Shown: piece after piece, positions 40,437 to 50,180 of the stretch
How the letters are laid out: each line of letters opens with the position of its first letter
Numbering within the stretch: the stretch's first letter is position 1
Notes under the pieces: generated by a model
Database searches by the model: none
What the model saw: the letters and a program-made list of their open reading frames with translations, nothing else
What the model was told of the DNA's origin: nothing
Assembly (NCBI RefSeq): GCF_964204645.1
Contig: NC_134029.1
Span: 24,384,450 to 24,448,449 of the forward strand
Source: Tubulanus polymorphus
Taxonomy: Eukaryota; Nemertea; Palaeonemertea; Tubulaniformes; Tubulanidae
Length of the DNA stretch: 64,000 nucleotides
Reading direction: 5' to 3'
Program-made: the position numbers and the translations under genes

Positions 40437-41477
40437 ATGATGTCGGACTCGTGTAACGATAGTTTGTCGTGTAAAGATCGCGCATTAATGATGATTACTG
40501 GTCGCGCTAGTTTACCCGGATATTCCCCGCTGTTTATCGACTACATGGCCGGCAGCGAACAACTAAAAACTAACTACGGAGCTTTTTTATATCTAGTCGG
40601 TTATCTGATAATGATAACTGTTGGTATTACGGGTAATACCATCGTTCTTATTATCATGTTTCGTAAGACAATGCGTCGTTATTCCTATTCGATCTATCTG
40701 ATGTCTATAGCCGTCATGGATAACTGTAGTTTAGGAATTTGCGTCGTTGCTTGGATAAACGTATTCTCACGTTTCGTCTTCCATCGTTTCATTATCATGC
40801 CCTATATGACGTACATGGGTTGCCTGGTGACCGATTATTTCGTCACTTTAATCCTGTTCGTCGGTTTATGGTTGGTAGTTCTTCTATCCGTCGAGAGGTT
40901 CGCTGTCGTCCATTTCCCGATGTCCAGTCGACAAGTATGCACGCGCAAAACAGCCGCAATGGCGACGACTGTAGTTTTTCTAATTCCCGCTGCGGCGCTG
41001 GTAGTCTATCCGGTGACGCCATTTTACTATCTGATCACCGATTACGCGGCCGGTAAAGAACTGGTGCACCGCGGCGCCTGTTGGTACCGGCGCGGTTATT
41101 CCTATTACGCCTCAGTAACGCGCTCAGTAAACATCTTCACTTCTACTTCGCTGGTGATCATTCTAAATTCGCTGATAATCTTACGTCTTCGCTGCACGAG
41201 TGATAAACTCGGTGAAACGACTACAAAATCCGCCAAAACGGCTAAAACCACTAAAATGCTAGTATTCATATCTTTATCATTTGCTGTATGTATGGTACCG
41301 ATGGCAGCGGTTATACTATTCAATTATACTGATTTCGATTTATCGGATGAAACCTGGGGAGCTTTATACAATATACAGGATTTCTTTTACACTCTTAATC
41401 ACGTTATTAATTTATTCATTAATTTAACAGGGGATGAAATCAGGGGTGAGTTCAATAAGTTGACCAGCACGTGTTAA
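40437..41477 (+). CDS. Rhodopsin-class (class A) GPCR, orphan, intronless
   Basis: Intact single-exon frame of 346 residues encoding a seven-helix plasma-membrane receptor. TM1 has GNTIV (Asn 67). TM2 has SIAVMDN (Asp 95). TM3 starts after Cys 129 and ends SVERF (153-155), a DRY variant. Loop 2 has Cys 215 (GACWYRR) for the usual disulphide. Intracellular loop 3 is short, basic and Thr-rich (TTKSAKTAKTTK). TM6 has CMVP. TM7 reads NHVINLFIN where NPxxY is expected, so both Pro and Tyr are missing. GDEIRGEFNKL matches an amphipathic helix 8, which argues against use of the GTGAGT inside it as a splice donor. The style is that of invertebrate peptide-receptor-like orphans; the ligand is unknown. 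The ATG used is the first of a tandem pair. A palindromic element begins 69 bases after the stop. Confidence 0.88.
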   Translation: MMSDSCNDSLSCKDRALMMITGRASLPGYSPLFIDYMAGSEQLKTNYGAFLYLVGYLIMITVGITGNTIVLIIMFRKTMRRYSYSIYLMSIAVMDNCSLGICVVAWINVFSRFVFHRFIIMPYMTYMGCLVTDYFVTLILFVGLWLVVLLSVERFAVVHFPMSSRQVCTRKTAAMATTVVFLIPAAALVVYPVTPFYYLITDYAAGKELVHRGACWYRRGYSYYASVTRSVNIFTSTSLVIILNSLIILRLRCTSDKLGETTTKSAKTAKTTKMLVFISLSFAVCMVPMAAVILFNYTDFDLSDETWGALYNIQDFFYTLNHVINLFINLTGDEIRGEFNKLTSTC

Positions 41478-41545
41478 ACAACGGTTTAGCGAAGAAACAC
41501 TCACAGAGTCACGTGTTAAGACGATTAATACGGGAGCGCCTAAAT

Positions 41546-41730
41546 TCCCACAATACAGAAAAGAAAAACAAGAGTAAAATGTTTTCTTGAGCTGTAGTTT
41601 ATTTTCAACGTTTCCACTATATCCTAATATTCCTCAAGATGAGTATGAGGATATAGTCGAAATGTCGAAATAAACAACTATTAGCAGCTCAAGGAAACAT
41701 TTCAGACTTAATTTTCTGCATTGTGGGATT
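41546..41730. mobile_element. Foldback element downstream of the GPCR at 40.4 kb
   Basis: About 185 bp with ends ATTCCCACAATACAGAA and TTCTGCATTGTGGGAT, and inner inverted blocks AAAATGTTTTCTTGAGCTG and CAGCTCAAGGAAACATTT, then TAGTTTATTT and AAATAAACAA. The CCCACAAT ends are shared with the hairpin at 60582. Confidence 0.65.
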
Positions 41731-42524
41731 TTATCGTATCATAACGGCTTGTACATAGGATGCTAGATCTCACATTTGACAGGGCGTGGTCACTTAGTCA
41801 TCGCATCTTACAGCAACTATATTCCTATTGTAACTGATGATATTCTCGCACTTGTGATTAGTGGGTATCATTACAGCTAAATTACTCTCGTGTTTCAACA
41901 AACGTCGATTCGATATCGAAAGAAAATTGCTATTGATTGGAAGATTGTTGGAAGATCGCCAATTTTCTGGCGCCAAGAAGAAGTCGAAAATTGATCTCGA
42001 AATTTAGAGATTAAATCATTAAACACGTGAAGTTTTATTCGTAGATTTAAAGTCTCGTTTATTTTGGATGATGTTTCTTATCGCTAGTGTAAATATGTGC
42101 TCTAACTATAGATCCGGTCCGGTGATTGGTCAGAAGGTCGGTGACGCGTCATCAGACATTCGCATCGCCTATCGGTTTACATCGTTACTGCTCGATATGG
42201 CTCCAAATTGGATTATATTTTTGTTTTTAGTTTTTATCGGTACCTGGTATACCTTTCTACAACTTTCTATTCTACGATTGGAACTCTCGAATCGGACCTT
42301 AACTCGCAAACTTGCAAACTCTTAAATAACTAGGGTTTTTTAGCGGGAACTAATCGTAAAGGTATATTTACAATTGGTAAAGAAAAAATTAACGGTTGAA
42401 ATTATGTTTTAGATGAGGGCCAACTAACTAGCTATACCACTAACATCAATTCTATTCTATGAATCAATAAAAAGATAAGACATATCACACAGGTCGTACC
42501 GGAACTTTTCAAGCCACCCTGTCA

Positions 42525-42894
42525 TCATCGTTCAACTTCGGATTCGATTTTCCGTGGCCCGGGGGGTCTTTTCTTTCTCACTGAAATCATGGACGTATCA
42601 ACTCTAGTTTATAAGTCCATGCTGAAATATTACTTACCCGATTGAATTCGGACCACTCTTGGTTTCTCATCACTTGGCGAGTCTGTTGTATCTTCCGTGT
42701 AGCTGTACAACCAAAACCTATTTATTTATGCAACCTAAACTAAACTATTTTTATCTATATCTAAACCTATAAAACATAATTTCAGCCGTTAATGTTAAAT
42801 AAATACCACTTACCTTACAGCGACCTTGCGACGCGATAAACCAGCGATTCGAAAATACAACTTATTATCCTCCGATTGAAGAGTCAATTTAATC
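42525..42894 (-). CDS. Unidentified gene, last three coding exons
   Basis: Three minus-strand segments join with canonical splice sites in one frame. They are 42894-42814 (donor GTAAGT; acceptor CAAAG less certain), 42702-42638 (acceptor TTGTACAG, donor GTAAGT) and 42580-42525 (acceptor GATTTCAG, stop TGA 42527-42525). Phases match: the first ends with two codon bases, the second with one. The peptide includes IKLTLQSEDNKLYFRIAGL, then SRRKVAV, an acidic linker YTEDTTDSPSDEKP and a basic end (RKKRPPGPRKIESEVER). No family is recognised; the basic and acidic tail suggests a nuclear or RNA-associated protein, which is inference only. The start lies upstream, between here and the SUMO2/3-type gene, which is transcribed the other way. 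The 42702-42638 exon is the best supported. Confidence 0.5.
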
Positions 42895-43000
42895 CTTTGA
42901 GTTGATAGTCAAATGTTATTTGTCATAAATAGTATATGAGTTCATTGCGAGAATGGTCCAAATGCCTTATCCATGAATTATTCCGTGTAAATTCGCTAAG

Positions 43001-43345
43001 TTAATGTTGGAACGCTATTTTTCCTTTTTGTGTAAAATCTAAGCACACGTGCAGACTGGTCGGATTTCCAAATGTCATGACGACTTGTACGAGCACCCAA
43101 CAATGTTCATGGCCTCTTAGTAAATTTCGTAAGCGCGGCTGCCGGATTGGCTGCATCGCCAATAACCCGAAATATGACAAGGGATTATTATAGGCCCTGG
43201 TCATTCTGGTATGACGGTCAACAGACACAGGTGGTAGCGCATCAAAGCTGCATGGTGCCGGGAATTTTAAAGTGTAACCATGAATGGATAAGCGGTAGTA
43301 AAGCCTAGTAAGTATAACCTCGGCGCGGCGGGTCCCGGCTCAGTT
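43001..43345 (-). other. Long minus-strand open frame of unknown meaning
   Basis: The frame ending at TAA 43001-43003 is open for roughly 115 codons back to a TGA near 43350. Its first ATG is internal, and some residues look coding (RAEVILTRLYYRLS, LVQVVMTFGNPTSLHVCLDF). It lies between the unidentified minus-strand gene and the SUMO2/3-type gene. It could be an alternative exon, an old repeat or chance. I do not call it a gene. Confidence 0.25.
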
Positions 43346-43772
43346 TAATCATGAAACTACCGTAAAGCCACCATTCAAACGTGGAGAAAAAATCAAAACA
43401 TGTTTATAACTCCGGCCTATTTGGTTACAAAGTTTCAAATATTATGTACTCAATATTTCCAAAAAAGAAACATTGTCGAAGTTGGTCCGCCCCGCAAACT
43501 AGTGAAACTAAGTCCGTGATCCGACATTTCCAATTCCGCGAACATTCAAGTCCGTCGACCGGCTATTAGTCGCCACCGCGGATTTCAACCAATCAGCATC
43601 ACGCATACAAAGGCCGATTCTTTTGTACTGAATCTTAAAATTCGAGGCAAAAAACAAAAAACCATCGATATTTTACCATAAATCAGAGAGACACGGCGAT
43701 ATTTACCGCTAATCAGAGAGATACAGCGATCAGAGATTGTCTTATAGCAGCATCGGACAATAATAAGTGAAT

Positions 43773-45315
43773 ATGAGTGAGGAAACAAAGGTAAGGACTG
43801 TGTCAGTGGTGTGCACCTCTCTCTCAAATCTAGACTATCCCCCACTCCGCATTGCCAAATCTGCTAAATTATTGCATTGGCAGTAATGACATGGCACTGC
43901 TGCCAGGGGCAGGGCTCTTTCACGATGAAACTAGACCTTTTCCTCCTCGTTCTCGTCAGGGGGTAAGAGAGAGTTTCTGTATAGAGACTTCAACTGAGAA
44001 GCCGTAAGCTGTTGTTGCGCCGGGTCGGTGTCCTCTCTAACCACTAAGTACATTATTTCCATTTTTTAAAATGGAGAACAAGTTGTCTGATTAGGTTTAG
44101 GGCCTATAATAAAAATTTAAACAAATGACTCGTAAGTTACCTCTCCCTCACATGGATGAGTCTTCGTTCCGAGTTTAGGGGAGCGACCTGAGGGCAGGGG
44201 GTAGAAAATCGGTAAGGTTCATGTTTAGGCAGGTGCTCCGATGTAGTTAAGCTCTCCTCATACAAAAAAGAGGGTTTATGTTAAACAGTGTGAAAACGAG
44301 GTGTCACATTTATACCCAGCTCATTCTGACATACATCAAATGGTTTTTATTGATATTTTTTTTGCAGGACGTTAAACCTGGATCTGAACATATCAATTTA
44401 AAAGTCAGCGGACAAGATGGAAGCATCGTACATTTTAAAATAAGAAAGAGTACTCCTTTAAAGAAGTTGATGCAAGCGTATTGTGATAGACAGGTGAGTA
44501 GTAGTCATCTGCTGGAGTTAGCTCCGGACCAGGTACATACGCGCAATGGCCTGATTTATTTTCACGATTGGCAAACTTACGGTTTTTGAATTTTGGTGTC
44601 TTCTGGTGATGAGTGACACAAAGTTCCCCTTGAAAAGAAAGTCCCCACTGAGGAAATGAAATAAATCATTCGGGTTTATATTTTGTTAAAGTTCACACGT
44701 CCCAATATCAGGGAATGAAAACCAACTATCAACTGGTTTTATTTGAAACAAGTTTTCAGCTCAACTAAATCCGGTGAATATTGATATGAATGATTTTTAT
44801 TTCAGGGCGTTTCTTACAAACAAGTTCGATTTGTATTTGATGGAAACAGAGTGAATGAAGGAGATACACCTTCCCTTGTAAGTATAGTACAGGAGAACTC
44901 CGCTGTAAACTGGCTGCTTTAGAGTGAAATTCCTTACAGATTCATTACTAAACTTGATTCATCCCCTACTTAGTAAACTACGTTACTGCGTTAATGTTAG
45001 GTGAATGTTATTGAGGATGTAAAAATCCTAAAATTCTATGATCTCATAAGTCTGTATTCGTTTTAACTATGTAAGAGAAATTACGGCCCAAACAGAATGT
45101 TCTGGAATCAGGCGGAGTCTACTGTAGACTCTGTCTCTTACTGCAGTAAAACTTTACCTTAATTCGTGTTTCACATACTAAGTGAGATTCTTTTTCCCTG
45201 TATGTTCCAAGACTAAAAGTGATTAATTCGATTTTGTTTGTGATTACAGTTAGAAATGGATGATGAAGATACAATTGAAGTGTTCCAGCAACAAACAGGA
45301 GGGATGAACACTTGA
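43773..45315 (+). CDS. SUMO: SUMO2/3-type small ubiquitin-like modifier
   Basis: Precursor of 93 residues that is trimmed by SENP proteases and joined through its C-terminal glycine to lysines of mainly nuclear proteins by the SAE1/2 and UBC9 enzymes. Four coding exons, all phase 0: 43773-43790 (MSEETK), 44368-44493, 44806-44877 and 45250-45315. The fold starts at [12 protein letters not shown]. The helix reads [14 protein letters not shown], then [30 protein letters not shown] and TGG followed by the tail MNT, removed on maturation. GQDGS, TPL and FQQQTGG place it with SUMO2/3 rather than SUMO1. The short N-terminus lacks the usual SUMO2/3 acceptor-lysine motif, though a lone Lys sits before the first splice. 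Introns use GTAAGG, GTGAGT and GTAAGT donors. A long 3' UTR follows. It converges with the SUMO1-type gene at 47 kb. Confidence 0.95.
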
Positions 45316-46153
45316 TCGCAGTCGACGCTAATGAATCTCAAGTGTATAAAATCTTATTTGCCATGAAAACTTTTTTAAGTGACCCGATGTGTTGTAGTAT
45401 GAATGAACACAGCAATGTCTCATCTACAAAAACTAATCCTGCATTTATTCGCACAAAAATCAGAAACGAAATTTAATCACTATATTTTGCGTTCATCTAA
45501 GTTTCCTGAATTTGAAGAGTATTTTTTGTGGTCCCAAAATTATTATTTTTGTCGTCATTTTATGTGCTTAATCTGTGTACATTTGACTCGTCCTAACTGA
45601 CCTACTCAGTGCCTGTGTCAACTCTATCAGAACCAATCACGAAATATTAAACAGAAATCTCAATGCTATGGAATAAGGCAGTGTTTAATGTGTGGAATTC
45701 GAAATGTCCCAGTTTGATTAGATCGCTGAATGAATTCGTACTAATCTATTACTGTGGAGTGAAATATCGAGATCTGTAGAACTGTGTCGTGTATGTCTGT
45801 CCCGATCCGGTTTTAATGTTCAGTTTGTGTATCTTCACCGCACAGAAATTAGCTGTTTATGATTTTACTAAGTTCCGATGAAACGAATGTTCTCGACTTG
45901 TCCGAACGCCCGTCACACCTTGTATCGTCGACACCTGCAAACTGTGTCATTTGTCTCGTCGCAGCAAACTCTGAACTGTCAACGGTTCCTGCAACTTTGA
46001 AGCAGTTCCGAATGGTTTTAAACGCAGTGTGCTTGAAATACATGTAATTCATGTTGAACTAACGATTTTTGACTTAAAATTAGTTTTTGTGTGAATTTGA
46101 GAAGCTTATGTTAAGTGTTATTCAAAATCTGTTCGAATTTCATAGAAAATGAT

Positions 46154-46159
46154 AATAAA
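46154..46159 (+). terminator. Polyadenylation signal of the SUMO2/3-type gene
   Basis: AATAAA on the plus strand about 840 bases after the SUMO2/3-type stop, followed by an AT-rich stretch. The signal of the opposing SUMO1-type gene lies about 450 bases further on. Confidence 0.5.
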
Positions 46160-46574
46160 ATGACTTATATATGTATATACATTATATATAAAAACTAAAC
46201 TTATGACTACTGTTTTTATTATTTCCTCCTTTTGTAATTTTCCTTTCCTCTCAGTTGGCTATACACGTATAACTAATATCGCCTTCCATTCAAGAAGTTC
46301 TATTTCTCAATAGAAACCGTATGGTGCTGCCACCTAGCACATTGTTTTTTGTATAACATGAGGTCGTCGGAGTTCATTACAGTTTAATCATTCAAACATT
46401 GTTTTAGTGAATATTTGTGTATTTCGAATGAACATTCCTTGGTTCCTACTAAACTGTTGCACCACCTCCAGACATTCCACATGAAGTGGGGTCCTCACGT
46501 GGTTAGAATGCGTCCCGGTAAAAACTGCTGCATTTAACTAACCCCAACACGGACCTGGCCAGCCAGGACACTTA

Positions 46575-46803
46575 TTCCAAATACACACAAATATGTATTC
46601 AATAATTTTATTAATTCCGATATTAATCAACGATAAACGTAATTTAATAACGCACATAAAATGATTGATTTGTTATGAATTTCAGACAAAAAACTACACG
46701 TAGGTTAGGACCAGTTTTGACGCGAACACTATCAATCATCCCTGAGTATTAACTATTTTGAGGTATATGAATTGGCTGCGGTTATTTCAGACCACGTAAA
46801 GTT
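46575..46803. repeat. Duplicated 3' flank of the SUMO1-type gene, copy 1
   Basis: About 230 bp resembling 53918-54160, with shared blocks GTATTCAATAATTTTATTAA, CATAAAATGATT and CAGACAAAAAACTACA. It contains the candidate polyadenylation signal of the SUMO1-type gene. Confidence 0.75.
46607..46612 (-). terminator. Candidate polyadenylation signal of the SUMO1-type gene
   Basis: AATAAA on the minus strand about 515 bases past the read-through stop of the SUMO1-type gene. It lies inside the segment that is repeated at 53.9-54.2 kb. Confidence 0.4.
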
Positions 46804-47126
46804 ACAATGATATGCATTGTTTCATCAATGACCTGAATTAGCGCTGGCAAAGGATACTACCTTACTATATAACTATGTATAAGTTGGACCAGACTAAAAA
46901 AGTGCCTCTTTAACATTAAGTTCATCTCCGATGTTTCCAGGAGTGAAATCTTGGTTGCGAATTATGGTACCGCGTTTCCCTGGTATATTCGTTGTATGGC
47001 TTATTTGACCGAGAAGGAATTCGACTTATCTGTTGAAGCAAAGTTCAAGGTTTCTCCTTCAAAGAGAGAGACACAATAATCGAATCGATGTTATATCATT
47101 TGTTAATGTTTCATCAGATTTCATCG

Positions 47127-48190
47127 TTAATGTATAAAAGAAATACCCGTTTGTTCTTGGTAGACCTCCACAACGTCTCCTTCCTCCATGTATAACTGTA
47201 ATATCAGAAACACATTATTTACACTGCACGAACATTATACGCGCCTGTATTCATTCTATATATTCGCCAAATGTAACTTGGTAAAAATTGATAGACTCTA
47301 TTTCCAACTGGCAGTTTTTACTGCACTTTGTTAACAGTCTCAAGGCAGAATTCGAAATAAACTTACTTGCTTTGGTGATACATCGTCAGCTATTCGATTT
47401 CCATCGAACAAGAATCTTAGACTATTCAATGATACGCCCTGAAAGAAATTACAAAACATTATCGGGATAAAGAGCTCATTTAGTTTGCGAACAGTTTGTA
47501 ATGTGAAGTCTCTGGGTCAGACTTAAAGCGGTATCGGTCCTAAATGTCCACAGTAGTTCACCCCTCCCAGTTCAGCCAGCGGCTCGCCACGCACCTGTCG
47601 ATCTGCAAACGCTTGCTTCAATTTCTTTAATTGAGTAGTTTTCTTGATTTTGAAATGAACCTCGCTATTATCGCTTCCCACAACTTTCAAATTGATGTGG
47701 TTTTCTTCAGGATTCTGAAATAAACACATTTGAATTAGTCAAATCGCTTTTGTACGCGGGTAAGCAATTGGGCCCAAGTGTCTGGGTGGCTGGGCGACTG
47801 GGCGACTGGGTGACTGGGCGACTGGGTGACTGGGTGATTGGGTGTGGCTGGGCGACTGGGTGGCTGGATGACTGTGTGGCTGGGTGACTGGGCGACTAGG
47901 TGACTGGGTGATTGGGTGTGGTTGGGCGACTGGGTGACTGGACGACTGGGCAGCTGGGCGACTGGGCGGCTGTGTGACTGGATGACTGGGTGACTGGGTG
48001 ACTGACGACTGGGCGACTGGGCTACTGGGTGACTGGGCGACTGGGTGACTAGGTGACTGGATGACTGAGAAGGGGGGTGGCTGGATGGCTGGTGGCTGGG
48101 TGACTATTGAGGGAGTTCTAGGGGTAGACCTTACATCTGGCCTAGTTCCTACCCCGAGTTTTACACACTTACCTCATTGAACTCACTCAT
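47127..48190 (-). CDS. SUMO1: SUMO1-type small ubiquitin-like modifier, C-terminus atypical
   Basis: Four coding exons on the minus strand: 48190-48173 (MSEFNE), 47714-47595, 47438-47367 and 47195-47127, 92 residues if the last is read through. Intron positions and phases equal those of the neighbouring SUMO2/3-type gene. [43 protein letters not shown] and [15 protein letters not shown] match SUMO1 closely. After QTG the frame continues ISFIH and stops, so the second glycine needed for conjugation is absent. A GT donor sits directly after ACGG, within the glycine codons, so a further short exon may complete the tail. The candidate acceptors I checked downstream (ending near 46755 and 46829) also yield only one glycine. 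Intron 1 carries a 9-bp minisatellite. The protein may be conjugation-dead, or the last exon was missed. Confidence 0.85.
47790..48110. repeat. 9-bp minisatellite in intron 1 of the SUMO1-type gene
   Basis: GGGTGACTG and GGGCGACTG units, the reverse complement of the unit at 18726-20695. The two arrays lie 27 kb apart and in opposite orientation. Confidence 0.9.
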
Positions 48191-48943
48191 ATTGACTGAT
48201 TTGTTGTTTGATCGGACAATCCGGTCTACGATAAAACTGATATTAAATCGCTTGTAGTATGCGCGACAAGTCGCTGTTTTTTTTTCTGAATTCCTCGAAA
48301 TGTTTTGTTGAATCCGAGCATAGGATACATACATTTACGTGCAATATAATATACAAACCAGTCTAAAATCAGTGAGGCGACCTATTTTAAAATCGGTCAC
48401 AGTCCGTTCACAATAACATTCAAGAACTAGTTTTGAAATATTTCCGACTTAGAAAGGTAAACGATGTAGGCCTGAAGTTAACTCTCAGATAACTACATTC
48501 AATAAAATAGCAGAACAGACTATACACTCATTAAACGTGGAGAAAAGATGAAATAATCTTTAGATTCCTCCATACAATCTGAATTTTGATTGATTTTAAT
48601 CTTTTTAATTTGTATATAGCCGGTTTTAATAATTTATTTGATTTATGTGAGAAAATAGAAACCGTATACTTAGCTACTGGGTCTGTTATGGTTAGCTTTG
48701 ATCAGGATGTTATTAAGGCATGTACAGGGTAGAGAGGCGGCCGACCGGATCAACTTGTAGAAATGGGTAAAACAAGATATCAATTCTACAATAAATGTTT
48801 TAATTTTACTAATAAAAATATCAAGTTTCTTTTCCTCATCAAATGATAAACAATTAATGAATTCATGTGACCTATCTAATTACTTTTACTTGCAGTTTTT
48901 TGTAAGCAAATATTGCCATGGCTTAAACATATTTTTATGGTTA

Positions 48944-49180
48944 TAATTAGTCACACGAGTGATTGCTCACACTCTGTAACGAGAGGAGACCAATGCTAAT
49001 TCTAGTCGTCGAAATGCATTATAAAGTCAATATATATTTCTTATTTGAGGAATGACAAAAGATATTTGTAATTAGTCACACGAGTGATTGCTCACACTCT
49101 GTAACGAGTGGAGACCATTTCTAATGCTAGTCGTTGAAATGCATTATAAAGTCATTATATATTTGTTACTTGAGGAATGA
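48944..49180. repeat. Tandem duplication, period 125 bp, two copies
   Basis: 48944-49054 and 49069-49180 share TAATTAGTCACACGAGTGAT, GCTCACACTCTGTAACGAG and ATGCATTATAAAGTCA, with about six differences. Confidence 0.8.
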
Positions 49181-49323
49181 ATAAAAGCACATCCATGTAT
49201 GGATTATCTGCAGTTAATTGGCATTCATTATAAACCGAAAATCCACATGGACGCCGTTGAACTCGGTAACAATAGAGGTTCTTATGCGTCCACGTTTCTG
49301 ATCAAAGTCGGTAGCTTGCGTTA

Positions 49324-50128
49324 AGGCTGACTTATATCGACAAGCAACGCGACGCCTACCGACGCAACTGGGTTTATTGCCGATTAGCGGCAACTAGCGG
49401 CCTACGAGAGGCCGCCAGTTGCTGCTCAATCGGTTCGACATAAGCCGGCTTGCGACGGCAACCCAACGCCTACCGACTCGTTGCAAGCCATATCCGGCTA
49501 GTTGCCCATGTTCTACTCCGGCCTACGGTAGGCGGACAGTTGCTTTCGATCACAACCGACATAAGCTCATCTGCGACGCGACGGAACTGAGCGCAAGGGT
49601 TCCAGCCAATAAGAGGCCGCATATACATAGTACAAATTATGACCGCTAGTTAGCGTCATTCGTAATTAGTCATAAACTTTCAAAATTCAAGTATTTCGAA
49701 ACGTTAACCAAAGTTTCAGCACGGCAGATGACTGGACTGAAGATCTAGAAGCGAAATTGGTAGAATTATGGTGTGAGCGGCCATCTTTATATGATGTCGC
49801 TAGCTCATTGTATTCAAAACAGAATCAGAAAGATAAAGATCTTAAAGAAATAGCTTTTCTAATAGAAACGTATTTCCCAATAATTCAAAATAAATCAAAT
49901 TTATTCTCAAAATGCTTATCACGTGACCATCTGGGCCGTTGCAGTTGCCAGTAATCGTAACCGACATAAGCAGGGAAGCAACTGGGAGGATCTCGTATCC
50001 CGATAGTCGGCCTCAGTTGCCGCGAATCGGAGCTTAGTCGACATAAGCTGGGCTGCGATCGCGGTCGCTCTCAGTTGCGTCGGTAGGAGTCGGTAGGCGT
50101 CGCGTTGCTTGTCGACATAAGCCAGCCT
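49324..50128. mobile_element. 805-bp TIR element with MADF-like coding relic
   Basis: The ends are inverted repeats of about 46 and 56 bases (AGGCTGACTTAT at the left, ATAAGCCAGCCT at the right; both then carry CAAGCAACGCGACGCCTACC or its complement), with TA on both flanks, the mark of a TA target duplication. CGACATAAGC recurs five times on the plus strand (near 49436, 49555, 49966, 50037 and 50111). Inside, about 49718-49954 encodes a peptide like a MADF domain (DDWTEDLEAKLVELWCERPS, then LYDVASSLYSKQ and DLKEIAFLIE). MADF or Myb-like genes are common passengers of DNA transposons, but no transposase is visible, so the element is non-autonomous. It ends about 50 bp before the start codon of the first kinase gene. 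Confidence 0.65.
49718..49951 (+). pseudogene. MADF-domain-like coding fragment inside TIR element
   Basis: After TTTCAG at 49714-49719 the frame is open for about 75 codons. LVELWCERPSLYD fits the start of MADF domains (hydrophobic pair, acidic residue, Arg-Pro, Leu, Trp or Tyr-Asp) and LKEIAFLIE fits the third helix. No start codon or donor is assured, and the frame stops at 49952. It is probably a transposon-borne DNA-binding relic. Confidence 0.45.
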
Positions 50129-50180
50129 TACACGTTCTGTGGTTCCCAATACGTCAGAAGCGATAAACACTAGTGAAAAC

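Noticed and set aside
41435-41445. GTGAGT inside the GPCR as a splice donor
   Set aside because: The uninterrupted frame continues as a helix-8-like GDEIRGEFNKL and stops soon after, as expected for a receptor tail.
45403-46052. Open frames after the SUMO2/3-type stop
   Set aside because: They lie in the long 3' UTR, in both strands, without domains or splice sites.
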